Origin: Desulfovibrionaceae bacterium CG1_02_65_16
GTDB taxonomy: Bacteria > Desulfobacterota > Desulfovibrionia > Desulfovibrionales > Desulfovibrionaceae
Assembly (NCBI GenBank): GCA_001871085.1
Contig: MNUQ01000044.1
Coordinates: forward strand, 1-37,250
Length of the DNA: 37,250 nt
Direction of reading: 5' to 3'
The notes under the pieces are model-generated. The model had not been told where the DNA came from and did no database searches. It saw only the letters and a program-made list of their open reading frames with translations. Positions 8,683 through 19,139 of the stretch are shown here, in pieces. A program made the position numbers and the translations under genes. Numbering within the stretch: position 1 is the stretch's first letter; every line of letters starts with the position of its first letter.

Positions 8683-9755
8683 TCTATCATCTCCTCTACC
8701 CCCTTGCGGCCAAATTCTCGCTGTTCAACGTCTTCCGGTACATCACGTTCCGCAGCGTCTACGCGCTGCTGACCGCGCTGGTCATCTCCATATTGTTCGG
8801 ACCCAAGCTCATTGAGTGGCTGAACTCCCTGCGCTGCCGCCAGCACATTCTGGCGGAGGTGACCTGCCACCAGGCCAAGGAAGGCACCCCCACCATGGGC
8901 GGCCTGCTCATCGGCGTTTCGCTTATGTCCAGCGTGCTGCTCTGGGCCGACCTCACCAACGTCTACGTGTGGCTTTCGCTGCTGGTTTTCGTGGGGTTCG
9001 GCGCGGTGGGCTTCTGGGACGACTACACCAAGGTCGTAAAAAAGCAGAACAAGGGCATTTCCCCACGGGCCAAGCTCACGGGGCAGCTCGCGGTGGCGGC
9101 CATGGCCATCACCCTGCTCATTTTCCAGCCGGCATACTCCACCCAGCTGGCGGTGCCGTTCTTTAAACATTTCCACCCGGATCTGGGGCTCTTTTACGTG
9201 CCTTTCGCCGTGTTCATCCTGGTGGCCGCGTCCAACGCCGTCAACCTCACCGACGGTCTGGACGGCCTCGCCATCGGGCCGCTGGTGGTCAGCGCGGCCT
9301 GCTTCGCCCTGTTCATCTACGTAGCGGGCAACGCCATGCTCGCCCAGTACCTCAACATCACGGCCGTGCCCGGCGTGGGCGAGGTGACAGTGGTCTGCGG
9401 CGCGCTGGTGGGCGCGGGTCTGGGATTTCTGTGGTTCAACGCCTACCCCGCGCAGGTGTTCATGGGCGACGTGGGTTCGCTTTCCCTTGGCGGTTTGCTT
9501 GGCTTCATCGCCGTGCTGGCCAAGCAGGAACTCCTTTTGGCGCTGGTGGGCGGCGTGTTCGTGTTCGAAACCCTCTCGGTCATCCTCCAGGTTGGCTACT
9601 TCAAGATGAGCGGCGGCAAACGCATCTTCCGCATGGCACCGCTGCACCATCACTTTGAATTAAAAGGCATTCCAGAATCCAAGATCATCATCCGGTTCTG
9701 GATCCTCTCCATCCTCATGGCCTTGATGGCCCTGAGCACCCTGAAGCTTCGCTAG
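8679..9755 (+). CDS. mraY: Phospho-MurNAc-pentapeptide transferase MraY
   Basis: MraY transfers phospho-MurNAc-pentapeptide from UDP to undecaprenyl phosphate, forming lipid I at the inner face of the cytoplasmic membrane. The 358-residue protein has about ten hydrophobic segments. Family motifs are [12 protein letters not shown] (64-75), the catalytic Asp pair in GFWDDYTK (111-118), NLTDGLDG (189-196), a FMGDVGSL segment and HHHFELKG near the C-terminus. It starts within the murF stop (ATGA) and is followed by murD after ten bases. All key residues are present. Confidence 0.96.
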   Translation: MIYHLLYPLAAKFSLFNVFRYITFRSVYALLTALVISILFGPKLIEWLNSLRCRQHILAEVTCHQAKEGTPTMGGLLIGVSLMSSVLLWADLTNVYVWLSLLVFVGFGAVGFWDDYTKVVKKQNKGISPRAKLTGQLAVAAMAITLLIFQPAYSTQLAVPFFKHFHPDLGLFYVPFAVFILVAASNAVNLTDGLDGLAIGPLVVSAACFALFIYVAGNAMLAQYLNITAVPGVGEVTVVCGALVGAGLGFLWFNAYPAQVFMGDVGSLSLGGLLGFIAVLAKQELLLALVGGVFVFETLSVILQVGYFKMSGGKRIFRMAPLHHHFELKGIPESKIIIRFWILSILMALMALSTLKLR

Positions 9756-9765
9756 GCGGCCCGGC

Positions 9766-11106
9766 ATGGATAGGAAAGTACGCATCTTTCAAAGTCTAAA
9801 GATTTTCCAGAGCAAACAGGCGGTTGTAGTGGGCGCCGGCGTCTCGGGTCTGGCCGCCTGCCGTTTTCTGCTGACGCTTGGCGCACGCGTGCGCCTGGTG
9901 GACGCCAAGCCCGACCTGCCCGCCGAAACGCTGTTGAAGGTTCACGCCGACCCGGCCTCCGCCGGCCTGACGCTGGAGGCCGGTCCGCACACGCCCGCGC
10001 AGTTCGCCGACGCTGATCTCATCGTGCTTTCCCCGGGCGTGCCGGTCAAAAAGCTTGCGCACGTGCTGGCGGACGTGGCCCCCGAACGCGTTGTGGCCGA
10101 GATGGAGTTCGCCTCCTGGTTCCTCGACGAGCCGGTCATCGCCATCACCGGCACCAACGGCAAAACCACCACCACCACGCTGGTGGGACACATTTTGCGC
10201 CACGCGGGCCTCTCCACCTTCGTGGGCGGCAACATCGGCACGCCCCTGTGCGACTATCTGCTGGGCGACGCGCCCGTGGACGCGCTGGTCATCGAGATTT
10301 CGAGCTTCCAGTTGCAGAACTGCCGCACCTTCAAGCCGCGGGTAGCCGCGCTGCTCAACTTCTCGGCCAACCACCTGGACTACCACGCGGACATGGAGGA
10401 GTACCTCTCGGCCAAGCTGAACCTCTTTGCGCAGCAGGACCACGCCTGCCTGGCCATAGCCCCGGCGGCCATGCGCGAGGAGCTGGAGGCGCGCCATTTC
10501 AGCCGCGCCCGGCGCGAGTACTACCGCGCGGACACGGACTTCGCCTGCCCGGGGCTGCCCGGCGAGCACAACCGCGAGAACATCGCCGCCGCCTGGCGCA
10601 TGGTGCAGCCATTCGGGATCACCGAGCGGCAGGCGCGCGAGGCCATCGCCGCGTTCAACGCCCTGCCGCACCGCATCGAGCCCGTGTGCGAGGCCGGCGG
10701 CGTGCTGTTCGTCGACGACTCCAAGGCCACCACGCTGGAGAGCGTGGCCGCCGCCGTGGCCAGCATGGACCGCCCGGTGCGCCTGCTGCTGGGCGGCGTG
10801 TTCAAGGGCGGCGACATGGCAGAACTGGCGGGCAAAATCGCCGGAAAGGTGCTGTCCATCGGGCTGTTCGGCGCGGCGCGGGAGGTTTTCGAGCCGGTCC
10901 TCGCCCCGTTGTTCCCAGTGAGCTGGGATGCGACGCTGGAGGCCGCCGTGCGCCGTCAGTTCGGGCTTGCGCGCAAGGGCGACGTGATTCTGCTTTCCCC
11001 CGGCACGGCCAGCTTTGACGCGTACAAGGGCTACGCCGAGCGCGGACGCGATTTCGCGCGCGTGGCGCGGGCGCTTTTGGACACCGGCGCGGAGGCGGGC
11101 AGATGA
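9766..11106 (+). CDS. murD: UDP-MurNAc-L-alanine:D-glutamate ligase MurD
   Basis: MurD adds D-glutamate to UDP-MurNAc-L-Ala in the cytoplasm. The 446-residue protein shows an N-terminal nucleotide-fold loop GAGVSG (23-28), the ATP loop GTNGKTT (129-135) and a NHLDYH segment typical of Mur ligases, then DDSKATT in the C-terminal domain. The order mraY-murD-ftsW is conserved in dcw clusters. The start at 9766 gives a slightly long N-terminus of about 17 residues before the first beta strand; a later start cannot be excluded. The stop overlaps the ftsW start. Confidence 0.95.
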   Translation: MDRKVRIFQSLKIFQSKQAVVVGAGVSGLAACRFLLTLGARVRLVDAKPDLPAETLLKVHADPASAGLTLEAGPHTPAQFADADLIVLSPGVPVKKLAHVLADVAPERVVAEMEFASWFLDEPVIAITGTNGKTTTTTLVGHILRHAGLSTFVGGNIGTPLCDYLLGDAPVDALVIEISSFQLQNCRTFKPRVAALLNFSANHLDYHADMEEYLSAKLNLFAQQDHACLAIAPAAMREELEARHFSRARREYYRADTDFACPGLPGEHNRENIAAAWRMVQPFGITERQAREAIAAFNALPHRIEPVCEAGGVLFVDDSKATTLESVAAAVASMDRPVRLLLGGVFKGGDMAELAGKIAGKVLSIGLFGAAREVFEPVLAPLFPVSWDATLEAAVRRQFGLARKGDVILLSPGTASFDAYKGYAERGRDFARVARALLDTGAEAGR

Positions 11107-12212
11107 ACCAGCGCCGCAACGTGCAATATTTCCCCATGGACTACTGGCTGCTCTGCGCCACGCTCCTGCTGGCGGGGGTCGGCCTCATCATGGTCTTCTC
11201 CAGCTCCGGCATCATGGCCGAGCGCTTCTATGGCGACAAGTACCTGTTTTTCAAGAAGCAGGCCATCTTCGCCGTGGTGGGCACGGGGCTGATGATCTTC
11301 TGCGCGCGGGTGAACAAGCGGTTTTTTTACGACCTCACCTACTTCTGGGTCATCGCGGCCATCATCCTGCTGGTGCTCACCAAAATCATCGGCGCCACGG
11401 TGGGCGGCGGCAAACGCTGGATCCACATGGGACCGTTCTCCATGCAGCCGCTGGAGTTCGCCAAGATCGCGCTGGTGTTCTACCTGGCCTTCTTTTTCGC
11501 CAAAAAGCAGGAGCTGGTGCAAACCCGCACCTTCACGGTCGGCGTCATTCCGCCGTTCCTGGTCACGGGCATTATGAGCGCGCTGCTCATGCTCCAGCCG
11601 GACTTCGGCGGCACGGCGTTCCTGTGCTTCATTCTGTTCTGCATGTGTTTGGTGGGCGGCACGCGCATCATCTATCTTATAGGCTCGGTGGGCGTGGGCG
11701 CGTGGGCGGGCTGGATGCTCATCTCCTCCGCTCCGTATCGCCTCAAACGCTGGACCGCCTTCATCGATCCCTTCGCCAAGGCCAAGGACGAGGGCTATCA
11801 GCTCGTGCAGTCGCTGTACGCCTTCGGGTCCGGCAAGTTCTTCGGGGCCGGGCTGGGCGCGGGCAAGCAGAAGCTCTTCTTCCTGCCCGAGGCGCACAAC
11901 GACTTCATCATGGCCGTGGTGGGCGAGGAGCTGGGATTCCTCGGCATCTCGCTGGTGTTCCTGCTGGTGGGCTTTCTGCTGCTGCGCGCCTTCCGCGTGG
12001 CCTTTCTGCAGGAGGACCTCATGGACCGCTTCACCGCGTTCGGCATGTGCGTGATCCTGGCCCTGGGCTTCTGCCTCAACCTCGCCGTGGTGCTGGGCAC
12101 CGTGCCGCCCAAGGGCGTGCCCATGCCCTTCATCAGCTACGGCGGCAGCTCGCTCATCGCCTCGTTCATCTGCGTGGGCGTGCTGCTCAACCTGTCGAGG
12201 AACCGCTCGTGA
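11103..12212 (+). CDS. ftsW: Septal peptidoglycan glycosyltransferase FtsW (SEDS family)
   Basis: FtsW polymerises lipid II at the septum together with FtsI. The 369-residue protein begins with a short cytoplasmic end and has about ten membrane segments. The SEDS-typical stretch GGGKRWIHMGPFSMQP (about 101-116) followed by EFAKI, and a late GMCVILALGFCLNLAVVLG-like helix with PFISYGGSS, are family signatures. It overlaps murD upstream (ATGA) and murG downstream (GTGA). RodA is the paralogue to consider, but the dcw position settles FtsW. Confidence 0.94.
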   Translation: MNQRRNVQYFPMDYWLLCATLLLAGVGLIMVFSSSGIMAERFYGDKYLFFKKQAIFAVVGTGLMIFCARVNKRFFYDLTYFWVIAAIILLVLTKIIGATVGGGKRWIHMGPFSMQPLEFAKIALVFYLAFFFAKKQELVQTRTFTVGVIPPFLVTGIMSALLMLQPDFGGTAFLCFILFCMCLVGGTRIIYLIGSVGVGAWAGWMLISSAPYRLKRWTAFIDPFAKAKDEGYQLVQSLYAFGSGKFFGAGLGAGKQKLFFLPEAHNDFIMAVVGEELGFLGISLVFLLVGFLLLRAFRVAFLQEDLMDRFTAFGMCVILALGFCLNLAVVLGTVPPKGVPMPFISYGGSSLIASFICVGVLLNLSRNRS

Positions 12213-13300
12213 GCGCGCGCACGTCCATATCGCGCCTGGTGGTCACCACCGGCGGCACCGGGGGGCACATTTTCCCGGCGCTGGCCGTGGCCGCGGAGGT
12301 GAAACGCCGCAACCCGGAGGCGCGGATACTTTTTTTGGGCGGCAACGGGCCCGAGGGCGCGCTGGCGCAAAAGGCCGGCCTGGAGTTCAAGGCCCTGCCC
12401 GCCAGCGGCGTGCTGGGCAAGGGCGCCAAGAGCCTTCTGTCCATCGTCTGGGTCAGCCGGGGCGTTATTTTGGCCACCCGCGCCCTGCGGCGCTTTGCGC
12501 CAGAGGTTGTCATCGGCTTTGGCGGATACGCGGGCTTCTGCCCGGTGCTGGCGGCGGCGCTCATGCGCATCCCCACCGCCGTGCACGAGCAGAACTCCGT
12601 GCCGGGCATGACGAACCGGGTGCTGGGCAAGCTGGTCAAGCGGGTGTTCGTATCCTTCGACGACAGGCTGGGAGCCTTCCCCGCCGTGAAGGTGACGCGC
12701 ACGGGCAACCCGGTGCGCACGGAGATTTGCGAGGCCAAACGCCACGCCCTGGGCGAGCGCCGCAACCTGCTGGTGCTGGGCGGCAGCCAGGGGGCACGGG
12801 CCCTCAACGACGCCGTTGTCGCCGCCCTGCCGGCGCTTGCGGCCGCGCGGGTGAACATTCTGCACCAGACCGGCGTGGCCGACGAAACGCGCATCCGCGA
12901 CGCCTACGAGAAGGCCGGAGCCGACCCGACAAGCGTTTTCGGCTTCATCGAGGGCATGGGCGGAGCTTACGCCTGGGCGGATTTGGCCCTGTGCCGCGCC
13001 GGAGCCAGCACGATCTTCGAACTGGCGGCCACGGGCACCCCGAGCGTGCTGGTGCCCTTTCCCTTCGCCGCGCACGACCATCAGCGCGTGAACGCGCAGC
13101 ATCTGGCGGACCTGGGCGCGGCGGTGATGCTGGACCAGAAGGATCTTTCCGCCCAGTCCCTGACCGAGCTTGCGGCCGGGCTGCTGGGCGACACGGCCAA
13201 ACTTGCGGCCATGAGCCGCGAGGCCAAAACATTCGCCAGGCCCGAGGCGGCGGCGCTCATCGCCGATGGTCTTGAGGAACTCCGCCGCGAGGCGGCGTGA
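12209..13300 (+). CDS. murG: MurG, lipid II-forming N-acetylglucosaminyltransferase
   Basis: MurG transfers GlcNAc from UDP-GlcNAc to lipid I, yielding lipid II on the cytoplasmic side. The start is GTG 12209 overlapping the ftsW stop, giving 363 residues; a longer in-frame extension upstream is a shadow of ftsW. The N-terminal glycine loop GGTGGHIFP (15-23) is diagnostic, a [14 protein letters not shown] segment and HEQNSVPG follow, and the C-terminal domain contains [11 protein letters not shown] and the [13 protein letters not shown] donor-binding stretch. GT-B fold, family GT28. Followed by murC after 28 bases. Confidence 0.95.
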   Translation: MSARTSISRLVVTTGGTGGHIFPALAVAAEVKRRNPEARILFLGGNGPEGALAQKAGLEFKALPASGVLGKGAKSLLSIVWVSRGVILATRALRRFAPEVVIGFGGYAGFCPVLAAALMRIPTAVHEQNSVPGMTNRVLGKLVKRVFVSFDDRLGAFPAVKVTRTGNPVRTEICEAKRHALGERRNLLVLGGSQGARALNDAVVAALPALAAARVNILHQTGVADETRIRDAYEKAGADPTSVFGFIEGMGGAYAWADLALCRAGASTIFELAATGTPSVLVPFPFAAHDHQRVNAQHLADLGAAVMLDQKDLSAQSLTELAAGLLGDTAKLAAMSREAKTFARPEAAALIADGLEELRREAA

Positions 13301-13328
13301 GCCCCGGCGGAAGAACAAGGAAACAGAC

Positions 13329-14765
13329 ATGGAAGAAGCGCAGCATACCAAACGAGTGGCGGTTCCCGGCGCAAGCGCCAGCCCCGCCATGTACAGCCGC
13401 GTGTCCACCGTGCACATGGTGGGCATTGGCGGCGCGGGCATGAGCGGCATCGCCGAGGTGCTGCTCAACATGGGCTTCACGGTCACCGGATCGGACATGG
13501 CCGCGGGCAGCGCTGTGCACCGGCTCAAAAAGCTTGGCGCAACGGTGTTCATCGGCCACGGGGCGGAAAACATCGGCAACGCCGATGTGGTGGTCAAGTC
13601 CACGGCCATTCAGGACGGCAACCCGGAGCTTGTGCGCGCGCGCGAACTCGCCATCCCCATCATCCCCCGGGCGGAGATGCTGGCCGAGCTCATGCGCATG
13701 CGCACGGGCATCGCCGTGGCCGGCACCCACGGCAAAACGACCACGACATCGCTGCTCGCCACCATCTTCACCGAGGCCGGGCTCGACCCCACCGTCATCA
13801 TCGGCGGCCGGCTGAACACCTTTGGCAGCAACGCGCGCCTGGGCGAGGGCGAGTTCTTGATTGCCGAGGCCGACGAGAGCGACGGCTCGTTTTTGTGCCT
13901 GTCGCCCATTATGACGGTTGTGACCAACGTGGACCGCGACCACTTGGATTTTTACCACGACCTCGACGCCATCGACAAATCCTTCACCGCGTTCATGAAC
14001 GCCATCCCCTTCTACGGCGTCAACGTGGTCTGCGGCGACGACCCCGGCGTGCAGCGCCTGCTGCCGGGCATCAAACGGCCCTGCCTCACCTACGGCCTGG
14101 GCCCCAAGAACCGCCTGCGCGGCCACATCATCGCCTCCAGCCTGCGCAGCATTTTCGACGTGACCCTGGGCGGCGAGCCCTGGGCGCAGGTGACGCTCGC
14201 GCACCCCGGCATGCACAACGTGCTCAACTCCCTGGGAGCCATCGGCGTGGCGCTGGAGGCCGGCCTGCCCAAGGAGGCCATTCTGCAGGGTCTGGCGAAC
14301 TTTGGCGGCGTGGGCCGGCGCTTTGAGAAAAAGGGTGAGCGCCGCGGCGTGCTTGTGGTGGACGACTACGGCCACCATCCGGCGGAGATACGCGCCACCC
14401 TGGAGACCGCGCGGGCCTGCTTCCCCGGCCGCAGGCTGGTTGTGGCCTTCCAGCCGCACCGCTTCAGCCGCACGCAGGCGCTGTTCGGCGACTTCTGCAC
14501 CGTGTTCGCAGGCGTGGACCTGCTGCTGCTCACGGAAATCTATCCCGCCAGCGAGTCGCCCATCCCCGGCGTCAATGGCATGAGCCTGGCGCAGGGCATC
14601 AAGCAGGTGAGCAAAACCAAGGTGCGCTTTTTTCCGGACTTCGCGGGCATCCAGCGCCAGCTGGACGACATTCTGCAACCCGGCGACCTTCTTTTGACCC
14701 TGGGCGCGGGCAGCATTTGGAAAATCGGCGAAGAATGGCTGAACGCCGCCACTGACGAGAAATAG
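13329..14765 (+). CDS. murC: UDP-MurNAc:L-alanine ligase MurC
   Basis: MurC starts the stem peptide by adding L-alanine to UDP-MurNAc. The ATG at 13329 was chosen because AAGGA lies seven bases upstream; it gives 478 residues including a 20-residue N-terminal extension of low complexity before the fold begins at [13 protein letters not shown] (28-40). A later ATG at 13389 would remove that extension but has no ribosome site. The ATP loop GTHGKTT is at 132-138, and [10 protein letters not shown] and FQPHRFSRT mark the C-terminal Mur domain. murB follows after 11 bases. Confidence 0.94.
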   Translation: MEEAQHTKRVAVPGASASPAMYSRVSTVHMVGIGGAGMSGIAEVLLNMGFTVTGSDMAAGSAVHRLKKLGATVFIGHGAENIGNADVVVKSTAIQDGNPELVRARELAIPIIPRAEMLAELMRMRTGIAVAGTHGKTTTTSLLATIFTEAGLDPTVIIGGRLNTFGSNARLGEGEFLIAEADESDGSFLCLSPIMTVVTNVDRDHLDFYHDLDAIDKSFTAFMNAIPFYGVNVVCGDDPGVQRLLPGIKRPCLTYGLGPKNRLRGHIIASSLRSIFDVTLGGEPWAQVTLAHPGMHNVLNSLGAIGVALEAGLPKEAILQGLANFGGVGRRFEKKGERRGVLVVDDYGHHPAEIRATLETARACFPGRRLVVAFQPHRFSRTQALFGDFCTVFAGVDLLLLTEIYPASESPIPGVNGMSLAQGIKQVSKTKVRFFPDFAGIQRQLDDILQPGDLLLTLGAGSIWKIGEEWLNAATDEK

Positions 14766-14776
14766 CGGGAACACCG

Positions 14777-15685
14777 ATGGCATTGCAGCTGATCCATGAA
14801 CCGCGCTTCGCACAGCGCACCACTCTTCGCCTGGGCGGCCCCGCCCTGGTCGAGGCCGTGGCGCGCGTCGAGGCCGACCTGGATGAGCTGGGCGCGCTGC
14901 TGCCCACCCTGGCCGGACCGACCGGGCGGGTGCTGGCCATTGGCGCGGGCAGCAATCTGCTCGCCGCCGACGGCCAGCACGAGCTGGTGCTGGTGCGCGC
15001 CGATAACGCCGCCGCCCCGCAGGTGGAATGCAAAACGCGCGACGTGCTGGTGCGCGCGGGCGCTGGCCTTGGCCTGCCGCGCCTGCTGGGCCTTTGCCAG
15101 CGGCTGGGACTCAGCGGTCTGGAGGGGCTAACCGGCGTGCCCGGAAGCGTGGGCGGTGCCGTGGCCATGAACGCCGGGTCCTACGGCGTGGAGACGGCCG
15201 ACGCGCTCACCCGCGTGCGCCTGTGGACGCCCGGCGGCGGGTTGGTGTGGCGGGCGGCCTCGGCGTGCTCCTTCGGCTACCGGCATTTCGACGCGAATTT
15301 TGGCGCGAACGAAGGCGACGCCACGGGCCTTTATCTGGTCTGGGAGGCGGAGTTCCGTCTCACGCAGGACGCGCCGGACGCCGTGCGCGGCCGCATGCTT
15401 GCCGTCTACGCGAAAAAGAAGGCCAGCCAGCCCGTAACGGCCAAGAGCGCGGGCTGCGTGTTCAAAAATCCGGCAGGTTCGAGCGCCGGCCGTTTGCTGG
15501 ACGAGGCGGGCATGCGCGGCAAGCGGCTGGGCGGCATGGCCTTCTCGGACCTGCACGCGAATTTTTTGGTGAATCTGGGCGGCGGCACCGCGGCCCAGGC
15601 CCTGGAGCTGATGGACTTTGGCCGGCACGCCGTGCGCGCGCGTTTTGGCGTTGACCTGCAAACCGAAGTGGTGGTGCTTAAATGA
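14777..15685 (+). CDS. murB: UDP-N-acetylenolpyruvoylglucosamine reductase MurB
   Basis: MurB is the FAD and NADPH enzyme that reduces enolpyruvyl-UDP-GlcNAc to UDP-MurNAc. The 302-residue protein has TLRLGGPA (16-23), the FAD-contact IGAGSNLL (55-62) and GLTGVPGSVGGAV (117-129). The short length and the ending around SDLHANFLVN fit the type II enzymes that lack the extra E. coli loop. In the FKNP motif the position usually held by the general-acid serine is Cys227 (AGCVFKNP), a replacement I believe occurs in other type II members, so activity is expected. No ddl gene separates it from ftsQ; the two overlap by four bases. Confidence 0.93.
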   Translation: MALQLIHEPRFAQRTTLRLGGPALVEAVARVEADLDELGALLPTLAGPTGRVLAIGAGSNLLAADGQHELVLVRADNAAAPQVECKTRDVLVRAGAGLGLPRLLGLCQRLGLSGLEGLTGVPGSVGGAVAMNAGSYGVETADALTRVRLWTPGGGLVWRAASACSFGYRHFDANFGANEGDATGLYLVWEAEFRLTQDAPDAVRGRMLAVYAKKKASQPVTAKSAGCVFKNPAGSSAGRLLDEAGMRGKRLGGMAFSDLHANFLVNLGGGTAAQALELMDFGRHAVRARFGVDLQTEVVVLK

Positions 15686-16533
15686 TCCGGCCCAGCGGCG
15701 GCATGCAGCGCAGGACCCAGCCGGCCCGCAAGGCCCCGGTACGCATCAACCGGCCCCGCAAGGAGTTCGGTCCCTCGCTGCCGCTCAATCCCGGCGGCGC
15801 GGTGAAGGGGCTGACGCTTTTTCTGGCCTCGGTGGTGGTGCTGGGCATTTTGGGCACAGGGCTCATCTATGCTTACCGGCTCATCACCACCACGCCGGCG
15901 CTGGGCCTCACGGAAATCAGCGTTACCGGCAACCAGCGGCTGGCTTACGGGCAGGTGCTGGAAATCGCCGGGCTGCGCCTGGGGCAGAACAGCCTCGGCG
16001 TCAACGTGACGCGGGTTGAGGCGGCCCTCTCGCAGAACCCCTGGGTGGAGTTCGTCACCGTGCGGCGCGAGCTGCCGGACAAGCTCTTCATCAACATGGT
16101 GGAGCGCCAGCCCTCCTTCTGGGTGCGCCAGGACGGACAGCTCTACTTCGCCGACGCCAAGGGCAACATCATCACGCAGCTCACCCCCGGCGATTCGGCC
16201 TCGCTGCCGCTTTTGCAGGTGGCCCCGGAGCTGGGCGACCAGCAGGCCCAGGTGCAGGCCATGGTGGAGCGCATGAACAAGCAGGAGCTGCCCTTCGCCC
16301 TGGGGCAGATGGCCTGGGTCAAAATTTCCGAGTCCGGGCAGGTGGAGCTGTACCTCGACGCGCTGCGCCTGCGGGTGCGCGCGGAATTGGCGGACTGGCC
16401 GACACAGTTCGACCGCATCGAGAAGGTCTGGCGCGACTTGAAGCTGCGCGGCGAGACCGGGCAGGTGGCGGCCATTGTGGCCAGCGACGGGAAAATTTGG
16501 GTTGAACTGAGGCAGAAGCCCGGAGCCTCCTGA
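15682..16533 (+). CDS. ftsQ: Cell division protein FtsQ (POTRA domain)
   Basis: FtsQ is the bitopic scaffold that links early and late divisome proteins through FtsL and FtsB. The 283-residue protein has a 40-residue cytoplasmic tail rich in Arg/Pro, a membrane helix at about 43-64, a POTRA domain at about 76-145 beginning TEISVTGNQRL, and the FtsQ/DivIB beta domain containing NPWVEFVTVRRELPDKLFI-like residues. Start overlaps the murB stop (ATGA). The position murB-ftsQ-ftsA is canonical. Confidence 0.93.
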   Translation: MIRPSGGMQRRTQPARKAPVRINRPRKEFGPSLPLNPGGAVKGLTLFLASVVVLGILGTGLIYAYRLITTTPALGLTEISVTGNQRLAYGQVLEIAGLRLGQNSLGVNVTRVEAALSQNPWVEFVTVRRELPDKLFINMVERQPSFWVRQDGQLYFADAKGNIITQLTPGDSASLPLLQVAPELGDQQAQVQAMVERMNKQELPFALGQMAWVKISESGQVELYLDALRLRVRAELADWPTQFDRIEKVWRDLKLRGETGQVAAIVASDGKIWVELRQKPGAS

Positions 16534-16587
16534 CGGGGAAGAATAGGGAAGCTACGGGAATTGGCGAGTTAAACAAGGGAGGAATAC

Positions 16588-17835
16588 ATGGCCAAGAGCG
16601 ACATCATCGTCGGCCTGGACATCGGCACCACCAAGATTTGCGCGGTGGTTGGCGAGGCCAAGGAAGACGGCCTGGTGGACATCATCGGCATCGGCACAAG
16701 CCCCAGCACGGGCCTGCGCCGGGGCGTGGTGGTCAACATCGAGCAGACCGTGCAGTCCATCAAGAAAGCCTTGGAGGAGGCGGAATTGATGGCCGGCTGC
16801 GAGATCCACTCGGTCTACGCGGGCATAGCCGGCAGCCACATCAAGGGATTCAACAGCCATGGCGTCATCGCCGTCAAAGGCGGCGAGGTGACCCAGAGGG
16901 ACGTGGACCGCGTCATCGAGGCGGCCAAGGCCGTGGCCATTCCGCTGGACCGCGAGGTCATCCACACCCTGCCGCAGGAATTCATCGTGGACGACCAGCG
17001 CGGCATCGCCGATCCGCTGGGCATGGCCGGCGTGCGTCTTGAGGTCAAGGTGCACATCGTCACCGGCGCGGTCACCAGCGCCCAGAACATCGTGCGCTCG
17101 TGCCACCGCTCGGGGCTCGACGTGGCCGACATCGTGCTTGAGTCGCTGGCGTCCAGCAAGTCTGTCCTTTCCGACGAGGAGCGCGAAATCGGCGTGTGCC
17201 TTGTCGACCTGGGCGGCGGCACCACGGACATCGCCATTTTCTCCAAGGACAGCATCAAGCACACCGCTGTGCTGGCCCTTGGCGGCAACAACCTCACCAA
17301 CGACATCGCCTTCGGCCTGCGCACGCCCATGACCGCGGCCGAGAAAATCAAGATCGACCACGGCTGCGCGCTGGCCGACATGGTCAAAGTCGACGAAAGC
17401 ATCGAGGTGCCCAGCGTCGGCGGCCGCGAGAGCCGCGCCATGAGCAAGCGCGTGCTGGCCGAAATCTGCGAGCCCCGGTGTGAGGAGATTCTCGCGCTTG
17501 TGGACCAGGAGCTCATCAAGAGCGGGTTCAAGAGCCAGATCGCCGCGGGCGTGGTGCTCACAGGCGGAACCTCGCTTGTGCACGGCATGCAGGATCTGGC
17601 CGAGCAGGTCTTCGACCTGCCGGTGCGCATTGGCTACCCCGAGTATGTGGGCGGCCTGTACGACATGGTCAACAATCCCAAATACGCAACGGCCGTGGGC
17701 CTGCTGCTCTACGGAGCGGAAAAGCGCATGACGCAGCCCGGAAGCGGCGCCGGCGGGGATTTCAGAATCCGCGAGGACAACGTCTTCAACCGGATTCTGG
17801 GACGCATGAAGAAATGGTTCGTCGACATCGCCTAA
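16588..17835 (+). CDS. ftsA: Cell division protein FtsA
   Basis: FtsA is an actin-like ATPase that tethers FtsZ filaments to the inner membrane and recruits later division proteins. The 415 residues start with the phosphate-1 motif GLDIGTTKICAVV and contain the LVDLGGGTTDIAIF phosphate-2 stretch and the adenosine motif in VVLTGGTSLVHG. The C-terminus, GRMKKWFVDIA, is an amphipathic helix as expected for the membrane-targeting sequence. GGGAGG precedes the ATG. A 62-base gap, long for this cluster, separates it from ftsZ. Confidence 0.96.
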   Translation: MAKSDIIVGLDIGTTKICAVVGEAKEDGLVDIIGIGTSPSTGLRRGVVVNIEQTVQSIKKALEEAELMAGCEIHSVYAGIAGSHIKGFNSHGVIAVKGGEVTQRDVDRVIEAAKAVAIPLDREVIHTLPQEFIVDDQRGIADPLGMAGVRLEVKVHIVTGAVTSAQNIVRSCHRSGLDVADIVLESLASSKSVLSDEEREIGVCLVDLGGGTTDIAIFSKDSIKHTAVLALGGNNLTNDIAFGLRTPMTAAEKIKIDHGCALADMVKVDESIEVPSVGGRESRAMSKRVLAEICEPRCEEILALVDQELIKSGFKSQIAAGVVLTGGTSLVHGMQDLAEQVFDLPVRIGYPEYVGGLYDMVNNPKYATAVGLLLYGAEKRMTQPGSGAGGDFRIREDNVFNRILGRMKKWFVDIA

Positions 17836-17897
17836 AAGGCGTTTCGATCTTGGGGAAGGTCCACGCACACTAGCCACTGTTTTGGGAGGAGGAACCC

Positions 17898-19130
17898 ATG
17901 GCACATTTCGAAATTGAAAACGACATGAGCGCGAAAATCAAAGTCATCGGCTGCGGCGGCGGCGGCGGCAACGCCATCAACAACATGATCCAGTCGCGAC
18001 TGTCCGGGGTGAGCTTCATCGCCGCCAACACCGACGCGCAGGACATTGAGAAGTCGCTGGCCGACCACACCATCCAGCTGGGCGGCAAGCTCACCAAAGG
18101 CCTTGGCGCGGGCGCCAATCCGGAAGTGGGCCGCAATGCGGCGCTGGAGAGCATCGACCAGATCCGCGACCTGTTGCAGGGCACGGACATGGTCTTCATC
18201 ACCGCCGGCATGGGCGGCGGCACCGGCACCGGCGCCGCGCCGGTCATCGCCCAGGCCGCCAAGGAGGCCGGAGCCCTCACCGTGGCCGTGGTGACCAAGC
18301 CGTTCTACTTTGAAGGCCGCCGCCGCATGCAGCAGGCCGACAAGGGCATCAGCGAGCTCAAGCAGGTGGTGGACTCCATCATCACCATTCCCAACGACCG
18401 CCTGCTGCAAATGGCGGCCAAGAAGGCCGGGTTCGGCGTGATGTTGAAAAAGGCCGATGAAGTGCTCTTCTACGCGGTCAAGGGCATCGCCGACCTCATC
18501 ACCGTGCATGGCCTCATCAACCTGGACTTCGCGGACGTGAAGGCCATCATGACCAATTCCGGCCTGGCCCTCATGGGCACGGGCATCGCCTCCGGCGAGA
18601 ACCGCGCCCGCGAGGCGGCGCTCAAGGCCATCACCAGCCCGCTGCTGGAGGACGTCTCCATCGCCGGCGCGCGCGGCGTGCTGTTCAACATCACCGCCAG
18701 CGAGGACATGAGCACCGACGAGATCCAGGAAGTGTCGGACCTCATCAGCAAGGAAGCCCACGAGGACGCCAACATCGTCTTCGGCGTGGTGGCCGATCCT
18801 GACTTCGGCGAGGAGATGTGCGTCACCGTCATCGCCACCAGCATCGACCAGCGCGACGCCCAGCCCAAACCGGAGAAGGACGCCAAGCCTATTCTGAATC
18901 CGGTGCCCGTGGCTCCGCGCGCCAACACGCGCCGCAGCACCATCTCCAGCGTCATCGCCAGCTCCAACCGCGACCTGCCCGCCTATGTGCGTTTTGGCGC
19001 GGATAAGGCCAGCGAGGAACGGCAAGGCCACGCCGCCCTGCGCGCCATGGGCGCACCCGGCGAGGAGGAGTTTCTGTTCGAGGACGAGGCGCTCGACACG
19101 CCCGCGTTCATCCGCCGCAACGCGGATTAG
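17898..19130 (+). CDS. ftsZ: Cell division GTPase FtsZ
   Basis: FtsZ is the tubulin-like GTPase that forms the cytokinetic ring. The 410-residue protein has the GCGGGGGNA loop (18-26), the tubulin signature GGGTGTG (106-112) and the synergy-loop region [12 protein letters not shown] variable linker follows, and the C-terminal [11 protein letters not shown] (400-410) is the conserved peptide that binds FtsA and other partners. GGGAGGAGG precedes the ATG, consistent with high expression. A radical SAM gene follows after only nine bases. Confidence 0.97.
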   Translation: MAHFEIENDMSAKIKVIGCGGGGGNAINNMIQSRLSGVSFIAANTDAQDIEKSLADHTIQLGGKLTKGLGAGANPEVGRNAALESIDQIRDLLQGTDMVFITAGMGGGTGTGAAPVIAQAAKEAGALTVAVVTKPFYFEGRRRMQQADKGISELKQVVDSIITIPNDRLLQMAAKKAGFGVMLKKADEVLFYAVKGIADLITVHGLINLDFADVKAIMTNSGLALMGTGIASGENRAREAALKAITSPLLEDVSIAGARGVLFNITASEDMSTDEIQEVSDLISKEAHEDANIVFGVVADPDFGEEMCVTVIATSIDQRDAQPKPEKDAKPILNPVPVAPRANTRRSTISSVIASSNRDLPAYVRFGADKASEERQGHAALRAMGAPGEEEFLFEDEALDTPAFIRRNAD

Positions 19131-19139
19131 GATGCGCGC